Part shown: positions 6,255-16,221 of the stretch, piece by piece
Numbering within the stretch: position 1 is the stretch's first letter
Layout: each line of letters starts with the position of its first letter
Assembly: GCA_015068085.1 (NCBI GenBank)
Contig: SVLF01000027.1
Location: 1-35,157, forward strand
DNA length: 35,157 nt
Origin: Oscillospiraceae bacterium
Lineage (GTDB): Bacteria; Bacillota; Clostridia; Oscillospirales; JAAYXM01
Reading direction: 5' to 3'
The notes under the pieces: generated by a model
Seen by the model: only the letters and a program-made list of their open reading frames with translations
Told to the model about the DNA's origin: nothing
Databases searched by the model: none
Position numbers and translations under genes: made by a program

Positions 6255-9200
6255 ATGAAACGTATATTATCCCTGCTTTTAGCAATCTCTATGATGATAT
6301 CGCTGCTTCCCGCTGTTTCGGCGGGGGAGACGGAAACGGAATACACATCCCCCGGAATAACGGTCAAGTATGATTTTTCAGGATATCTTGATACCGCCGG
6401 AACTATATCCGGCGCGGAAGGCTTTGGCGGCAAGGGCTATCCCGGCATCACATTTGATAGCTCAGACGGCTTTTTTGAATATGCCGCGCACAAGTATAAC
6501 GGAAAATACAGCTGGGACGGAGCAGATAAATATCCGGACGGCAGTTATGTAAAATTTCGTCGTTCATCCGGTTCAGACCGCAACGGTCTGCAGATAAACG
6601 CAAGCAAAGAGGCGTGGTTTGCACTTAAAATATATGTTCCCAAAAGCGGAATATATACGCCGAAGGCTACATATTGGGCGTTTGGTAACGATAGTCAGAC
6701 CTATCTTGATTATTTCCTTATAAAAGATGATGGCACGGAAATAAGTGAGCTTCTTGCCGATGAAAATCTCACAACGGAAAATAAAGGCTATGTCGGAAGC
6801 AAGCTTTGCGTAGACCTAAACAAAACGAGTGGACAAACCTTTGTGTTTGATGAAGCGTTTGAAAAAACAGGTACGCTTGATGAGGGTAAATATTACCTTG
6901 TTTACAGACCACGGGGAACAAAGACTGCCGTTTGTTCAAACTTCACGCTCGATGGATCACCCGACGGCGATGACACAAAAGATCCTGTTCCGATGATGGC
7001 ACGCCTTACGTCGGATAGCGTGCGCGTGTTTGACGGTAGCGGAACGGCACAGCTTAAAATGACGCTTTGCATGAGTGACGGCTCAACAAAGACCGCAACC
7101 GGCGCAAAGTTTGAGGTAACGGAAGAAACATCCGCCTTTGCGTCTGTTGATAAGGATACAGGTGTCATTTCAGGTATCGCACCCGGAACTGCAAAGTTCC
7201 GCGCAAGCGTAACGGTTGACGGCAAAGAATTTACCGCGGAAACCTCGCTTTCTGTTGTGAGCGGTAAGATTGCGGGAATAAAGGTTAAGTACGATTTGTC
7301 CGCTGTCGTGTCTAAGTTGTCTGCTGCCGGTGAAACTCTTCACGGACCGGAAAGCTTTGGCGGTAAGGGTTACAACGTATTTACTTATGACGAAACAAAC
7401 GGCTTTTTCGAATATGCCGCAAACAAAACGAAAGACATTCACAGCTGGGATGAAGGCGGGTACGACTATTCTGTAACAATAAAGCGCGATGTAACCAAAA
7501 TGCGCTCGTTTAACGGTGTATACGGTCTGCAGTTTTTGTCGCAGTATGTAACAACGGAAGGCGTTTTTAACTCATGGTTTGCATTAAAAATCAAGGTTCC
7601 GCGTTCGGGTATTTACACCCCTAAAGTAACATATGCCAAGTATGACAAGGACGGCGAAACATATCTTGATTATTTCCTTATAAAAGATGACGGCACGGAT
7701 ATGTCTGAGCTTCTTTCTGATGAAAATCTTACAATACAGAGTGAAGGCTATATCGGAAGTAAGCGCTCGGATGAATATGTTGACGGCAAGGGACAGTCCA
7801 TCGTCATAGACGAAGCTTTTGAAGATGAAGTTAACCTTGATGAAGGCGAGTATTACCTTGTCTACAAGCCTCGTGTTGTAGTAAATGCTACAAATTGGAT
7901 AGGAAACTATTCGTTTGCATCCAGCTTCACGCTCGACGGAGGAGACACGAAAGAGCCTGTGCCGATGTATACGCGCGTTAAAGCTGACAGCGCAGAAATC
8001 TACGCCGGCGGCGGAATTACGCAGGTATCGGCAGACGTATACATGAGCGACGGTACGGTGGAAAAGGGGGATGATGTAAAGCTTACATCCCTTACGCCTG
8101 ACTTTGCTTCGGTAAACGATATTTTCAGTGTTGTTATCGGTGAAAACGTGGGAACGGCAAAGCTTTCCGCTGTTGTAACCCACAAGGGTGTAACCCTTGC
8201 CGATGCAGAGCTCACAATACCGGTTGTTGAAAATCCGACAAAACCGGGCGAGGGCGAAAAAGTTGTTTATGACATTTCTTCATATCTTGATAGCGTAAGC
8301 TCACTGAACGGTGAAGACGGGCTAAAGTACGCAGACATTACATTTGATTCCACCGGTGGAAATTGGGCATATGCCGGCGGTAAGACGAACGGGAAATACA
8401 ACTGGGCAGACGATGGTTGGAAGCATACTACGTATAATGTAGATAAGAGCAAGGGCGGCGGTGGATATACGCGATTCCGTCAGAGCGCCGGTTCGAACAG
8501 AAACGGCCTTCAGATGCTTGCGAAATACGATACATGGTTTGCACTGAAAATTAAAGTTCCGTACACAGGCTTGTATCTTCCGGCGGCGACATATTGGATG
8601 TATGGCGGAAGAGGCAACGGCGCTGAAAGCTATATGGACTATTTTCTTATAGAGGATGACGGCTCGGAGATAACTGCGCTTCTTGATGATTCGAAGTTTA
8701 CCATTTCAAACGAAAATTACATCGGAAGCAAAAACTCTGTAGATTCATCTCTTTCAAGCGGACAGACGTATATCTATGATGAGCCGCTTGAAAACAAGAT
8801 TAAGATTAATGAAGGCGAATATTATCTTGTCTACAAGCCGCGAAATGTAAGTGGAAGCGATAACTACGTTTGTGCATCAAACTTCACGCTTGACGGCGTA
8901 AACTGCGTCAAGGATTTCTACGTTGATATCAAATCCGATATTGACTGGAATGAGTCTACAAAGATTTCCGTTCTTCCTGTTCGCCTTGACGGTACTGCCG
9001 TTTCGAACGGTCAGTACACCGTAACCTACAAAAGCTCAAAGGATATTGTGGCAACTGTTTCGCCCGACGGCACGGTAAAGGGCGTGGGCGAAGGGACTGC
9101 AGATATCACGGTGACGATTGATGACGGTATAGGCTCGATAACCAAAACCGTTCCGGTTACCGTAACCGACAACACGGGGATGAACGATATAATTTTCAAC

Positions 9201-12200
9201 CTCAGCGAAAAGCTTTATGTAAATCAAAAAGTTCTTCTTGATATCGATGCTGTAATGAACAGTGAAAACGTTCTCGATATTCCGTCTGAACATATCTCAT
9301 ATAACTATTCTCCGGCGGGAGTTGTAACAATCAGCAGCGGCATTTTGACGGCGCTCGCGGAAGGTGAGGTCACCGTTACAACCGAGGTTGATTTCCGCGG
9401 TAAAAAGATAACTCGTGTAAATAAAGTTACTGTTGTTCCGGATGACGGTAAAACCGAACCGAATATTCATACCTATAAAATGCGTGAAAACGCACTGAAT
9501 AATGCCGCAAAATACGATTGGGCAAAAAAAATGCGCGATAATGCGGCAAAAGCGGCGGATAAAGTGCTTCCTAATCTGGAACTTCTACGTGCGCAGATTT
9601 ACGGCGAGGGTATTCCGCGCGGACGTCAGCTCGGATGTAAAGGTGATGACTATTACAGCTATTGCCGCTATTGCCATGCAAACATAGAAGGCGAGTATTC
9701 ATGGATGCGCGACTATATAAACCGTCCGTGGAAGATACAGTGCGGTGCGTGCAAGCGCCTTTTCCCAAGTAACGACTTTGAAAGCTTCCTCAAACTTGGC
9801 CTTGACGAAAGCGGTTTGTATTTTGATGTAGACCGCGCACGGCAGGCACACCACGAAATGCTGTTCCACGAGGACGGAAGTGAGTGTACCTGCGAAAAGC
9901 CGAAGGTAGCAAACACACCCGAATGGTATATCTTCTACGGCTACGGCAATCCAAAAGGCTATCTCTATAATGAGCTTTACAGTGAAATAAGGGAAAGCAA
10001 CGAGGACCCGTGGGGAGATAAAATAACGTGGAATAAAGAAACAATAAAAGATGAGAAGGGCGAAGTGATAGAGATCATCGACCACGGCGCTGACCTTGGT
10101 ACGTACCGCGATGAAAACGGTAAAGTTCTCTGGCAGGGCGGTGATATGTGGGGCGTAGATGACGGATGGGGATATCTCCCGGGACGTACTTATACCGACG
10201 GTCTCACAGAACGCCACGGCTATATCTCATTATATAACTATAAATTCTGGTCGTATTTTTACACCGATATTATAGATGTTCTTGCAGATGCTTATCTGTA
10301 TACCGGAGATGAAAAATACGGACTTGCCGGAGCAAAATTCCTCGACAGAGTTGCAGATGTATGGGACAGCCTTGATGCCTACTATTTCAGAAATATGTTT
10401 ATGAACACCTCCGGTGGCTCCGGTATGGGCGCAGCAGTAGGTAGAATCAACGATTCATATCTGGGAAGAACATTTACGAACGCGGTAGATACGTTCTATC
10501 CAATGATAACAAACGATACGCTTATCCGCGAGCTTTCCGGGGAGGCTGAACTTCGCGGACTCGAAAATAAAAAGATGAGCTCGGAGGATATCTGGCGTAA
10601 CTGGGCAGACGGAATTCTTATTGCAAGTGCCAATATGTGTATGGACGGACGTATCAACGGAAACTACGGTCAGGCACAGGCTGTTGCGGCGATTGCCGCC
10701 ATTGTGCTCAATGAACAGCCGAAAACCGATGAAATTATAGAATGGCTCTATAAAAACGGAAAGACAGAAAGTGACAGAACAGTTTCCGGCGGTCAGTTTG
10801 AACCGAAGATAATAAACGATGTTGACCGTGATGGTATGGGTAATGAAGCATCCCCGAGATATAATACCTCATGGATATCCAACCTTCGCAACTTCGCGGA
10901 TGCTCTTCTTAAATATGAAGGCGAAAGAAATTATAATCCGTATGAAAACCCGAAGTTTGTAAAGATGCTTGACCCGCAAATGAATATCCTTCTTGCGAGC
11001 TCCAAGCACCCGAATGTTGGTGACGCGGGAGATCCGGCGTCAATAACCTTGAACGGTTCGACAAGTATATGGTATAACGCTTTCACGAAAGTGAAAAACG
11101 AAGAATACAAACGTAAGTTTGCTCAGTATCTTTATGAGGTGACTGACGGAAACCTCGCATCTTTCGGTCAGAGCATCTTTGCTGAAAACCCCCAAAGTGC
11201 AGAAGAAGAGATTATGGCATATGTTGATGTCAATAAAAAGCCGGAAAGCACAATGCTCACAGGCTACGGTATCGGCATCCTGCGCGACGGTGCAAATTAC
11301 AAATCTGCAAGCGCATCAACCGCGAAGAACACGCATCGTGATTTCTGGATGTGGTTTGGTAATACCGGCGCGTCACACGCACATCAGGATGCACTCAACA
11401 TCGGTATTGATGCATTCGGTCTTGATGTAGCACCGGACCTTGGCTATCCGGAGGATACAAGCTACACTCCGAACCGTCTCCAGTGGGTAAATACAACGAT
11501 TTCTCATAACACTGTTGTAGTCGATGAAAAGCAGCAGGCAGGAGTAAGTGGAATCCATGGTTACCCTTACCATTTTGATGACAGCGGCAAAGTGAAGCTC
11601 ATGGACGCGGATATGAAATCAGTTTATCCGCAGACTGAGAATTACCGCAGAACTATAGTTATGGTGCAGGCTAACGACGATGTTGCATACGGAATAGATT
11701 TCTTCCGTGTAACGGGAGGCAGCCACCACCTATTCAGCTTCCATTCTCAGGCGGAAAACGCATATCCCATAAGCGGAATAGAGCTTACTCCGGACCCCGT
11801 TGTTCAGGATGCAAACGGAAAAGACATCATCGGCAGCTACGCCGGACCTGATGCACCGTTTGGTAAAGATCCAGATACAAAAGATGCGTGGGAATATGAA
11901 ACCTTCTATCCGCGCGGATATACATGGCTTAAAAATGTCCGCCGTGACAAATCACCGGATGCACAGTTCACGGTAGAGTTTGACGTTCAGGACTACCGCA
12001 AGGTGCTTAAGGACGGAAAAGGAATTAAGCTTCGTATGACGCAGTTTAACAACTTCACTCCTACCGAAGTTGCAATAGCCGGCGGATATGTTACAAAGAA
12101 GAGCACAACTAAAATGATGCCTGATACGTGGGATTACGTTCTTGTAGAGCGTGACGGCGGAGAGGGCGCAAACCTCGACAGCTTCTTTACAACCGTCTAC

Positions 12201-13898
12201 GAGCCGTACCGCAACACCCCGTATATCGAAGAGATAAAGCCGGTTGATATCACGGTAAAAACCGGTGATGAAGCCGAGGGCGATATGGCACGTGCCGTAA
12301 AGGTAAAGCACACCGAAGCCAACGGAGGCAACACGGATTACATCGTATATGCAACGAACAAAAATGTTGTTTACACCGTTATGGATGGAGATTTCAGCTT
12401 CGATTTCTCTGGTTTTGTGGGCGTATATACCATAAATGCCAACGGCGGCGTAATCTATCGCTATGTAAATGACGGAACAATCATAGGTGAAGAAACCGGA
12501 AATGTTTCTGCATATGCCGGAAAGGTAACAGGCTTCCAGACAGAAAATGCGTTTGAAAACTACATTGATGTAGAAATTGATTGCACGGATTTATCTGACC
12601 TTGCAGGAAAGTACATCTATGTAGATAACGATGGTGTTCAGAATGCCGCATATCAGATTCTTTCTGCAACTGACAGCGCAGAAGGTCTGAAAACGGGAAG
12701 TGTTCGCCTTGATGTCGGAACGGTAACGTTGATTCGCGGACATAAGGATAAAGATGATGTTGATAAAGGCTATATTTACAACATTAAGGAAGGGCAGTCC
12801 TTCTCTGTTCCGACAGCATTCGTAGATGAAAGTGTTCCGGAATTTGATGAGGTAAGCGATAACCTCAGCGTTTCTGCGGGAAGCTCAATAAGCGTAACTG
12901 TTCACGCAAAAACACCTGTAATCGGAGATGGTGCACCGACTATTACTTACATCGGAACAACGCTTCCGCGTGGCGCGAGCCTGAATTCTGAGACCGGTGT
13001 GTTCACATGGAAACCGGACAGTTCTCAGGTCGGTGATAACCACGTTGCAATAACAGCGCGTGACAGCGATGGGCGCGAAAGCACCATCCACTTTGATATC
13101 GCGGTTTACGGTAACACAACCGGCGGTTCATCGTCGAATAAAACTGAAACTCCCGGAGCGGAAACGACCACACCGTCAGGCGGCGGTGGGGGAGGCGGAG
13201 GCGGCGGTGCCGCACCGACCGACAAGCCGGATGATGAGACCAAGACCGATGAAACCGGCACATCCGACAAAACTGATGAAGATGAAAGCCTTCTCCCCGA
13301 GGAGAAGGTGCCGAGCGCAGGCAAGGCGGATGAGGTAGAAAAAACGCAATTCACCGACCTTTCTGAACACACGTGGGCAGCGGACGCGATAAACACACTC
13401 GCGGACGATGGAATAATAAGAGGAACAACATCTGACACGTACTCCCCGGCAAATAACATTACCCGTGCGGATTTCGCGTCCCTGCTCGTTCGTGCATTTA
13501 AGCTCACATCTGATAACACCGAAAACTTTGCAGACGTTTCGGCAAATGATTACTTCGCAACCGAGCTTGCAATCGCACGTAATAACGGAATTATATCCGG
13601 TATCGGTGATAACAAGTTCGCACCACGCAATACCATTACCCGTCAGGATATGATGGTAATCGTCTACAGAGTGTTGACATGTAATCTCGTAGGGGAGGAT
13701 CTCCGCGCTCTCCCGCCAACGGACAAACCGAATTATGAGGATTTCGACACCGTCGCACCTTACGCAAAAGATGCTGTCTCCGCACTCATCTCTGCAGGTC
13801 TTGTGAACGGAAAATCGGGCAATATAGCTCCCATGGACTATACCACCCGCGCAGAAGTCGCAGTGCTCATCAAGCGTATTTTGGATTATGTAAAGTAA
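6255..13898 (+). CDS. Giant SLH-anchored heparinase II/III-type polysaccharide lyase, cassette 1
   Basis: This 2547-residue exoenzyme has a signal peptide at 1-24. Three beta-sandwich modules at about 34-233, 340-560 and 668-885 are each followed by a BIG2-like Ig domain, with an extra BIG2-like domain at about 977-1060. A helical stretch then leads to a four-cysteine site (C1137-x-x-C1140, C1163-x-x-C1166) joined to RPWKIQC and LFPSNDF. An (alpha/alpha)-toroid plus beta-sandwich lyase core runs from about 1200 to 2050, with H1708-x-H1710-x-D1712 and the family string HNTVVVD beginning at H1751. An Ig-like domain lies near 2200-2286, a run of ten Gly near 2308, and three SLH repeats at about 2365-2547. 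The family cleaves uronic-acid polysaccharides by beta-elimination; the substrate here is unknown. SLH repeats should dock it on secondary wall polymers. AAAGGAG (6241-6247) supports the start. Confidence 0.9.
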   Translation: MKRILSLLLAISMMISLLPAVSAGETETEYTSPGITVKYDFSGYLDTAGTISGAEGFGGKGYPGITFDSSDGFFEYAAHKYNGKYSWDGADKYPDGSYVKFRRSSGSDRNGLQINASKEAWFALKIYVPKSGIYTPKATYWAFGNDSQTYLDYFLIKDDGTEISELLADENLTTENKGYVGSKLCVDLNKTSGQTFVFDEAFEKTGTLDEGKYYLVYRPRGTKTAVCSNFTLDGSPDGDDTKDPVPMMARLTSDSVRVFDGSGTAQLKMTLCMSDGSTKTATGAKFEVTEETSAFASVDKDTGVISGIAPGTAKFRASVTVDGKEFTAETSLSVVSGKIAGIKVKYDLSAVVSKLSAAGETLHGPESFGGKGYNVFTYDETNGFFEYAANKTKDIHSWDEGGYDYSVTIKRDVTKMRSFNGVYGLQFLSQYVTTEGVFNSWFALKIKVPRSGIYTPKVTYAKYDKDGETYLDYFLIKDDGTDMSELLSDENLTIQSEGYIGSKRSDEYVDGKGQSIVIDEAFEDEVNLDEGEYYLVYKPRVVVNATNWIGNYSFASSFTLDGGDTKEPVPMYTRVKADSAEIYAGGGITQVSADVYMSDGTVEKGDDVKLTSLTPDFASVNDIFSVVIGENVGTAKLSAVVTHKGVTLADAELTIPVVENPTKPGEGEKVVYDISSYLDSVSSLNGEDGLKYADITFDSTGGNWAYAGGKTNGKYNWADDGWKHTTYNVDKSKGGGGYTRFRQSAGSNRNGLQMLAKYDTWFALKIKVPYTGLYLPAATYWMYGGRGNGAESYMDYFLIEDDGSEITALLDDSKFTISNENYIGSKNSVDSSLSSGQTYIYDEPLENKIKINEGEYYLVYKPRNVSGSDNYVCASNFTLDGVNCVKDFYVDIKSDIDWNESTKISVLPVRLDGTAVSNGQYTVTYKSSKDIVATVSPDGTVKGVGEGTADITVTIDDGIGSITKTVPVTVTDNTGMNDIIFNLSEKLYVNQKVLLDIDAVMNSENVLDIPSEHISYNYSPAGVVTISSGILTALAEGEVTVTTEVDFRGKKITRVNKVTVVPDDGKTEPNIHTYKMRENALNNAAKYDWAKKMRDNAAKAADKVLPNLELLRAQIYGEGIPRGRQLGCKGDDYYSYCRYCHANIEGEYSWMRDYINRPWKIQCGACKRLFPSNDFESFLKLGLDESGLYFDVDRARQAHHEMLFHEDGSECTCEKPKVANTPEWYIFYGYGNPKGYLYNELYSEIRESNEDPWGDKITWNKETIKDEKGEVIEIIDHGADLGTYRDENGKVLWQGGDMWGVDDGWGYLPGRTYTDGLTERHGYISLYNYKFWSYFYTDIIDVLADAYLYTGDEKYGLAGAKFLDRVADVWDSLDAYYFRNMFMNTSGGSGMGAAVGRINDSYLGRTFTNAVDTFYPMITNDTLIRELSGEAELRGLENKKMSSEDIWRNWADGILIASANMCMDGRINGNYGQAQAVAAIAAIVLNEQPKTDEIIEWLYKNGKTESDRTVSGGQFEPKIINDVDRDGMGNEASPRYNTSWISNLRNFADALLKYEGERNYNPYENPKFVKMLDPQMNILLASSKHPNVGDAGDPASITLNGSTSIWYNAFTKVKNEEYKRKFAQYLYEVTDGNLASFGQSIFAENPQSAEEEIMAYVDVNKKPESTMLTGYGIGILRDGANYKSASASTAKNTHRDFWMWFGNTGASHAHQDALNIGIDAFGLDVAPDLGYPEDTSYTPNRLQWVNTTISHNTVVVDEKQQAGVSGIHGYPYHFDDSGKVKLMDADMKSVYPQTENYRRTIVMVQANDDVAYGIDFFRVTGGSHHLFSFHSQAENAYPISGIELTPDPVVQDANGKDIIGSYAGPDAPFGKDPDTKDAWEYETFYPRGYTWLKNVRRDKSPDAQFTVEFDVQDYRKVLKDGKGIKLRMTQFNNFTPTEVAIAGGYVTKKSTTKMMPDTWDYVLVERDGGEGANLDSFFTTVYEPYRNTPYIEEIKPVDITVKTGDEAEGDMARAVKVKHTEANGGNTDYIVYATNKNVVYTVMDGDFSFDFSGFVGVYTINANGGVIYRYVNDGTIIGEETGNVSAYAGKVTGFQTENAFENYIDVEIDCTDLSDLAGKYIYVDNDGVQNAAYQILSATDSAEGLKTGSVRLDVGTVTLIRGHKDKDDVDKGYIYNIKEGQSFSVPTAFVDESVPEFDEVSDNLSVSAGSSISVTVHAKTPVIGDGAPTITYIGTTLPRGASLNSETGVFTWKPDSSQVGDNHVAITARDSDGRESTIHFDIAVYGNTTGGSSSNKTETPGAETTTPSGGGGGGGGGGAAPTDKPDDETKTDETGTSDKTDEDESLLPEEKVPSAGKADEVEKTQFTDLSEHTWAADAINTLADDGIIRGTTSDTYSPANNITRADFASLLVRAFKLTSDNTENFADVSANDYFATELAIARNNGIISGIGDNKFAPRNTITRQDMMVIVYRVLTCNLVGEDLRALPPTDKPNYEDFDTVAPYAKDAVSALISAGLVNGKSGNIAPMDYTTRAEVAVLIKRILDYVK

Positions 13899-13909
13899 TA
13901 AGGACAAAT

Positions 13910-13933
13910 GGGCGGAAGTTTATACTTCCGCCC
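13910..13933 (+). promoter_or_regulatory. Intercistronic hairpin without T-tract
   Basis: GGGCGGAAGT (13910-13919) and ACTTCCGCCC (13924-13933) form a perfect 10-bp stem with a 4-nt loop, 12 bp after the lyase stop. It is followed by GAAAGTAAAAGG, not T residues, so it is a poor terminator. It may protect or process the mRNA between the giant lyase and the next gene. Confidence 0.6.
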
Positions 13934-13960
13934 GAAAGTAAAAGGAGAGCTTTAAACTAA

Positions 13961-16090
13961 ATGAATATAAAAAGAGTTTTTTTGCTCGTTGTTGCAGCGA
14001 TACTGCTGTCGGCAAATGCAACAGCAGTTGTGAATTTCAAAAAAACGAAAGGATTGTATACCGATATGTCTGAAAATTACTGGGGATATGAAAACATAGA
14101 GGAATGTGCCGCACGCGGTTGGTTTGATGCTTTTGACGGGGAAGAGTTTCTTCCCGAAAAGCCTGTTACATATACAGAGGCAGTAAAAACAGTTTCTTTA
14201 TATGCAGACAGAGAGATAAAGACAGAGCTTTCGGAAAAGTATGCAGATGGCGATAATGCGATAACAAGAGCGGATGCACTGTATCTTGTTATGTCAGCAT
14301 TAGATTACATAAAAGAAAAAGATACTGCAAATCCGTTTCTTATAATTAACGCATATTCGGATTATGAGTCAATTTCAGAAGAGATGCAACCGCTTTTTTC
14401 TCTTGCAACATCTAAAGGAATCATCTCGGGTTACGGCGATAAAACCGCAAAGCCTGATGAGCCGCTTACCCGTGCTCAGCTTGCAGTGATGCTTTGTAAT
14501 GCAGAGAAAGCAAAGGAGAAAAACTCGCTCCGTGATAAATTAACAAAACGCTTCGGCATTTCCGAAACAAACGCAATCGGTGAAGAAGATGCACTTCTCC
14601 TCCAGTCCACCGGCGATTATTTCATTCTTGATATTAATGCTCCGTCTGACGGATATTATACGTTTGAAGCGGACTATTCACACGACAGCTATGAAATTGT
14701 TACAAAAATAGTTACCACATATCCCGATGGAAGCTCGGTTGAATTTACGCGCGGTCTGCTTAGCGGAAAGCATACTCTCTCTGTGCCGGTGTATTTGAAA
14801 AAAGGCAAAAACAGAGTCCGTTTTCAGCATAATCTCAGGCAGGTTCCGGTATATATTCTTCCTCTTTATATTTATGATGTTGAGTGTAAGGGCAAAGAAG
14901 AAAACTTAAAATATGAAATCTCGCCCGATAATGCAATCTTGTTCCGTGACAATCCCAAAATAATTCTTACCAACATAAAGAATTACAAAGACGAGCTTGT
15001 TAAGGTAGAGACAGAAGACGGCATAAACATTCCTTTTAAAGCTGAGGTCGTTGGTGAAAACGCATATACTGAAGCTATGCTTCGTGTTTATCTTGACGAT
15101 GCTGCAATCGGAAAACTTCCGCAGGGGAAATATACGCTCAACTATCACCTTAAAAGCGGTGTGGTGCTTAATCAGAGTCTTGAAATTTCGGATAAAACAC
15201 CCGGGTATAAGCTTGAATATATAAACTTCGGTGTGGGTAAGGCAAATTCAACGCTCATAAAGCTTCCAAACGGAAAAAATCTTCTTATAGATTCCGGGTA
15301 CGATTCGACCGCAGAGCAGAAAATTATTCCATACCTTAAAAAGCATAATATAAAGCTCGATTATTATTTGCTCACTCATTTTCATAAGGACCACTACGGA
15401 ATGAAAGATGAAATCCTTGCAATGAACGGTATTCAAAAGCCGGATGAGGGAAAAGCAGATGCTATGATCAAGGCAAGCAAGAAAGAACGTGCAGAGTATC
15501 TTAAAAACTTCGGATATCTTGATTCAAAAATGCTTTGTACTTATGATAAGCTGCACGAAATCTGGGATCTCGGTGGAGTGGAAATAGAGGCGCTCAACAG
15601 CCGCTTCTATGAAAACGGTGAACCTGTTGTGGTTTATAAAAAGCCGTTTTACCGTATAAATGAATATAATTACGAAAATGCAACATCAGTGTCCTTTATG
15701 CTTTTGTACAACGGCTTTAGGTACTATCACGGTGCAGATACCTATTCGTTCTGCGTGGAAAGATATATGCAGGATATGATAAAGGCGAATCGTGCAGATG
15801 AGCTTTCGTGCCACTGGTATTTTGGGAACCATCATTTCCAGTATGATATCAGCCCGGATTTTATAAAAACTATGAATCCTGTCGTTGTGTATATTCCCAA
15901 CGGTGATACCTTGTATCCGCGCACAACATATACTCAGCATTATAAAGAGGATGTAGAGAACAGTCCCTATCACGAAAAACGGCTTGTTGAGACACTTGTG
16001 TCCCACGAGGTCGGAAGCGCTGTCGTTCGCGTAAACAGCGCAGATGACTGGTGCTATGAAATGATATCGGACGAGGATATGTACAATTAA
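13961..16090 (+). CDS. Secreted SLH-domain protein with metallo-beta-lactamase-fold hydrolase domain
   Basis: This 709-residue protein starts with a signal peptide (about 1-22) and SLH-like repeats at about 30-185; clear SLH strings are GIISGYGDKTAKPDEPLTRA and DMSENYWGYENI. A beta-rich region (about 205-310) resembles the beta-sandwich modules of the lyases. An Ig-like stretch follows at 320-420, then an MBL-fold domain. Its metal motif is H473-F-H-K-D-H478 in THFHKDHYG, with a probable bridging aspartate D593 in HGADT and a further histidine pair near 624 in NHHF. The MBL part looks most like ComEC/Rec2-type extracellular hydrolases. The reaction is unknown; a phosphodiester or other ester on the polysaccharide or wall is possible. 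AAAGGAG at 13941-13947 precedes the ATG by 13 nt. It follows the lyase by 62 bp and is probably in the same operon. Confidence 0.85.
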   Translation: MNIKRVFLLVVAAILLSANATAVVNFKKTKGLYTDMSENYWGYENIEECAARGWFDAFDGEEFLPEKPVTYTEAVKTVSLYADREIKTELSEKYADGDNAITRADALYLVMSALDYIKEKDTANPFLIINAYSDYESISEEMQPLFSLATSKGIISGYGDKTAKPDEPLTRAQLAVMLCNAEKAKEKNSLRDKLTKRFGISETNAIGEEDALLLQSTGDYFILDINAPSDGYYTFEADYSHDSYEIVTKIVTTYPDGSSVEFTRGLLSGKHTLSVPVYLKKGKNRVRFQHNLRQVPVYILPLYIYDVECKGKEENLKYEISPDNAILFRDNPKIILTNIKNYKDELVKVETEDGINIPFKAEVVGENAYTEAMLRVYLDDAAIGKLPQGKYTLNYHLKSGVVLNQSLEISDKTPGYKLEYINFGVGKANSTLIKLPNGKNLLIDSGYDSTAEQKIIPYLKKHNIKLDYYLLTHFHKDHYGMKDEILAMNGIQKPDEGKADAMIKASKKERAEYLKNFGYLDSKMLCTYDKLHEIWDLGGVEIEALNSRFYENGEPVVVYKKPFYRINEYNYENATSVSFMLLYNGFRYYHGADTYSFCVERYMQDMIKANRADELSCHWYFGNHHFQYDISPDFIKTMNPVVVYIPNGDTLYPRTTYTQHYKEDVENSPYHEKRLVETLVSHEVGSAVVRVNSADDWCYEMISDEDMYN

Positions 16091-16221
16091 GAAGTTTTTA
16101 GATACAGTGCCCATGAAAGGTAAAAATATGCAAAACCTGCTATCAGGATAAGTGTATGCCTTCGTTACAGCGTGCGCCCAGGAACAGATGCGAATGCGCG
16201 TATGCAATATCTGCTTCATAG

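Noticed and set aside
13178-13215. GGC/GGT-rich tract as a CRISPR-like or satellite repeat
   Set aside because: It is in frame and encodes a poly-glycine linker between Ig and SLH domains; there is no spacer structure.
13176-13907. 243-codon minus-strand frame across the SLH region of the first lyase
   Set aside because: It is a shadow of the SLH repeats; Cys/Val/Arg-rich, with no domain.
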